Shown one piece after another: positions 61,448 through 64,000 of a stretch of 64,000 nt of DNA. The notes below the pieces were generated by a model. It made no database searches, was not told the origin of the DNA, and was given only the letters and a program-made list of their open reading frames with translations. The translations under genes and the position numbers were made by a program. The DNA lies in contig NC_079881.1 of assembly GCF_029227915.1 (NCBI RefSeq), positions 27,133,501 to 27,197,500 on the forward strand, in the 5' to 3' direction. The DNA comes from Hydractinia symbiolongicarpus. Lineage: Eukaryota; Cnidaria; Hydrozoa; Anthoathecata; Hydractiniidae. The first letter of the stretch is position 1. Each line of letters begins with the position of its first letter.

Positions 61448-63285
61448 AGTTTACTCCCTGGGTACTTTCTTTGTATATTTTTGACTATACGGGCCAAGCC
61501 CGGGATTTACGGGAAATCGCGGGTTTTCGTTTGCCGGCGTTTAAACTTCTTTTATTCAGCGTCTCATCAAAAACGAAAACATTTTTGAAAACTACAAGTC
61601 TTATCCGTTTTAGTGGTGAAAAAATAATTTAAAAAATCGTTCGAGAAATGAGTTTACTCCCTGGGTACTTTCTTTGTATACTTTTGACTATACGGGCCGA
61701 GTCTGGGATTTACGGGAAATCGCAGGTTTTCGTTTGCCGGCGATTAAACTTCTTTTATTCAGCGTCTCATCAAAAATGAAAACATTTTTGAAAATTACAA
61801 GTCTTATGCGTTTTAGTGGTGAAAAAATAATTTAAAAAATCGTTCAGGAAATGAGTTTACTCACAGGGTACTTTCTTTGTATACATTCGACTATACGGGC
61901 CAAGCCCGGGATTTACGGGAAATCGCGGGTTTTCGTTTGCCGGCGATTAAACCTCTTTCAATAAGCGTCTCATCAAAAATGAGAACATTTTTGAAAACTA
62001 CAAGTCTCCTGCGTTTTAGTGGTGAAAAAAAACTTTAAAAAATCATTCGGGAAATAAGTTTATTCCCTGGGTACTTTCTTTGTATACATTCGACTACACG
62101 GGCCAGGCCCGGGATTTAGGGGAAATCGCTGGTTTTCGTTTGCCGGCGATTAAACTTCTTTTATTCAGCGTCTCATCAAAAATGAAAACATTTTTGAAAA
62201 CTACAAGTCTTATGCGTTTTAGTGGTGAAAAAATAATTTAAAAAATCGTTCTGGAAATGAGTTTACTCACAGGGTACTTTCTTTGTATACATTCGACTAT
62301 ACGGGCCAAGCCCGGGATTTGCGGGAAATCGCGGGTTTTCGTTTGCCGGCGATCAAACCTCTTTCATTAAGCGTCTCATCAAAAATGAAAACATTTTTAA
62401 AAACTACAAGTCTCATGGGCTTTAGTGGTGAAATAATAATTTAAAAAATCGTTCGGGAAATGAGTTTACTCCCTGGGTACTTTCTGTGTATACTTTTGAC
62501 TATACGGGCCGAGTCTGGGATTTACGGGAAATCGCAGGTTTTCGTTTGCCGGCGATTAAACTTCTTTTATTCAGCGTCTCATCAAAAATGAAAACATTTT
62601 TGAAAACTACAAGTCTTATGCGTTTTAGTGGTGAAAAAATAATTTAAAAAATCGTTCTGGAAATGAGTTTACTCACAGGGTACTTTCTTTGTATACATTC
62701 GACTATACGGGCCAAGCCCAGGATTTACAAAAAATCGCGGGTTTTCGTTTGCCGGCGATTAAACCTCTTTCAATAAGCGTCTCATCAAAAATGAGGACAT
62801 TTTTGAAAACTACAAGTCTCCTGCGTTTTAGTGGTGAAAAAAAACTTTAAAAAATCATTCGGGAAATAAGTTTATTCCCTGGGTACTTTCTTTGTATACA
62901 TTCGACTACACGGGCCAGGCCCGGGATTTAGGGGAAATCGCTGGTTTTCGTTTGCCGGCGATTAAACTTCTTTTATTCAGCGTCTCATCAAAAATGAAAA
63001 CATTTTTGAAAACTACAAGTCTTATGCGTTTTAGTGGTGAAAAAATAATTTAAAAAATCGTTCTGGAAATGAGTTTACTCACAGGGTACTTTCTTTGTAT
63101 ACATTTGACTATACGGGCCAAGCCCGGGATTTGCGGCAAATCGCGGGTTTTCGTTTGCCGGCGATCAAACCTCTTTCATTAAGCGTCTCATCAAAAATGA
63201 AAACATTTTTAAAAACTACAAGTCTCATGGGCTTTAGTGGTGAAATAATAATTTAAAAAATCGTTCGGGAAATGAGTTTACTCCC
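61448..63285 (+). repeat. Third copy of the nine-monomer segment
   Basis: Matches about 58201-60038 at an offset of 3,247 bp, becoming 3,248 after the base missing near 58447. It carries TATATTTTTGAC with GGCGTTTAAAC and the CTTTCTGTGTATAC F monomer (62479). Unlike copies 1 and 2 it has ACGGGCCGAG intact and CTTATCCGTTTTAGTGGTG, so it is the less derived form. CCCAGGATTTACAAAAAATCG near 62717 is private. Confidence 0.82.
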
Positions 63286-64000
63286 TGGGTACTTTCTTTG
63301 TATACTTTTGACTATACGGGCCAAGCCCGGGATTTACGGGAAATCGCGGGTTTTCGTTTGCCGGCGATTAAACTTCTTTTATTCAGCGTCTCATCAAAAA
63401 TGAAAACATTTTTGAAAACTACAAGTCTTCTGCGTTTTAGTGGTGAAAAAATAATTTAAAAAATCGTTCGAGAAATGAGTTTACTCCCTGGGTACTTTCT
63501 TTGTATACTTTTGACTATACGGGCCGAGTCTGGGATTTACGGGAAATCGCAGGTTTTCGTTTGCCGGCGATTAAACTTCTTTTATTCAGCCTCTCATCAA
63601 AAATGAAAACATTTTTGAAAACTACAAGTCTCATGCGATTTAATGGTGAAAAGTTACTTTAAACAATCGTTCTGGAAATGAGTTTACTCACAGGGTACTT
63701 TCTTTGTATACATTCGACTATACGGGACAAGCCCGGGATTTACGGGAAATCGCGGGTTTTCGTTTGCCGGCGATTAAACCTCTTCCATTAAGCTTCTCAT
63801 TAAAAATGAAAACATTTTTGAAAACTACAAGTCTCATTCGTTCTAGTGGTGCAGAAATAATTTAAAAAATCGTTCGGGAAATCAGTTTACTCATTGGGTA
63901 CTTTCTTTATATACATTCAACTATACGTACCAAGCCCGGGATTTACGGGAAATCGCGGGTTTTCGTTTGCCGGCGATTAAACTTCTTTTATTCAGCGTCT
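63286..64000 (+). repeat. Repeat of 60444-61158 at offset 2,842 bp, cut by window end
   Basis: Fourteen monomers separate the two copies. CAGCCTCTCATC, TTTAATGG, AAACAATCG and AAGCTTCTCATT recur, and a class C monomer begins at 63893. Only 108 bases of that last monomer lie in the window. Differences include CTTCTGCG against CTTATGCG and CTCTTCCATTAAG against CTCTTTCATTAAG. Confidence 0.82.

Larger units (their letters stand above)
1..64000 (+). repeat. Satellite array, 203-bp monomer, about 314 copies head to tail
   Basis: Distinctive strings such as GGGTACTTTCTTTGTATAC and TTTGCCGGCGATTAAAC recur every 203 bases from the first base to the last, always on the same strand. Counting from ACAGGG, monomer 1 is 1-203 and the last partial monomer starts at 63893. 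Length exceptions are eight monomers of 242 bp, five of 173 bp, two 7-bp deletions and several single-base indels. A typical monomer has 76 G+C of 203 and about 12 CpG. No unique sequence interrupts the array. Because 203 is not a multiple of three, reading frames shift at each unit and no long open frame can form. Such arrays are typical of eukaryotic heterochromatin, often centromeric or pericentromeric; that location is inference. I do not recognise the family. Confidence 0.97.

Noticed and set aside
1-64000. CRISPR array
   Set aside because: The repeated unit is the entire 203 bp with no unique spacers between short repeats, so the periodic short strings are parts of a satellite monomer.
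1-64000. Known satellite such as alpha satellite, or ribosomal or histone tandem genes
   Set aside because: Monomer length (203 against about 171 bp for alpha satellite) and sequence do not agree with families I know, and no rRNA or histone-coding sequence is present. I could not search a database, so an existing name cannot be excluded.
1-64000. Telomeric repeat or array end
   Set aside because: No short 5 to 8-bp tandem units are found at either edge; both edges lie within ordinary monomers.

Overview
The whole 64,000-base window is one uninterrupted satellite DNA array. I see no protein gene, RNA gene, transposon, CRISPR array or unique flanking sequence. The unit is a 203-bp monomer (about 37% G+C by hand count of one monomer), and about 314 to 315 copies run head to tail, all in the same orientation. 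Both window edges cut through the array. An array of this kind, with monomers of roughly nucleosome-plus-linker length and higher-order repeats, points to eukaryotic pericentromeric, centromeric or other heterochromatin. I do not recognise the monomer family and cannot name the organism. About 12 CpG per monomer (roughly 1.7 times expectation) suggests DNA that has not decayed through cytosine methylation.

Monomers fall into classes. I use these letters. A: TCACAGGG start with CATTCGAC. B: CTCCCTGGG start with CTTTTGAC. C: TCATTGGG start with ATATACATTCAAC. D: TTATTCCCTGGG, then GGGCCAGGCCC and TTTAGGGG. E: A-like with GATTTGCGGG and usually CATGGGC. F: B-like with GGGCCGAGTCTGGG. G: A-like with GGGACAAGCCC, and AACAAGTTTG in its common form. 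H: A-like with CTTTCAATAAG and ATGAGAAC. Classes recur in fixed orders and form higher-order repeats (HORs) whose lengths are multiples of 203 plus a few indels.

Layout. From 1 to about 16 kb there are long HORs of 3,365 bp (16 monomers plus three 39-bp insertions) and 3,693 bp (18 monomers plus one insertion). From about 16 to 30 kb, overlapping 4,030-, 4,436-, 2,000-, 2,609- and 3,218-bp duplications carry a 30-bp-deleted monomer as a marker. From 30.1 to 32.6 kb a four-monomer 812-bp HOR has about three copies. From 32.6 to 56 kb the array is built on a D-E-F-G-B-H six-monomer cycle with members lost or duplicated, including 2,233-, 1,422- and 5,069-bp tandem duplications and a 406-bp dimer run. 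From 56 to 64 kb a four-monomer D-E-F-H theme and a 1,826-bp tandem duplication dominate. Class C monomers are common from 2.7 to 30 kb, absent from 30 to 61 kb, and reappear at 61.05 and 63.9 kb.

There are no genes working together here. The interest lies in how the array grew (nested unequal exchange), in conserved dyads inside the monomer, and in a class-restricted motif one base away from the CENP-B box spacing. HOR boundaries were located by eye and are accurate to tens of bases. Repeat offsets come from matching distinctive variants and are exact where stated.
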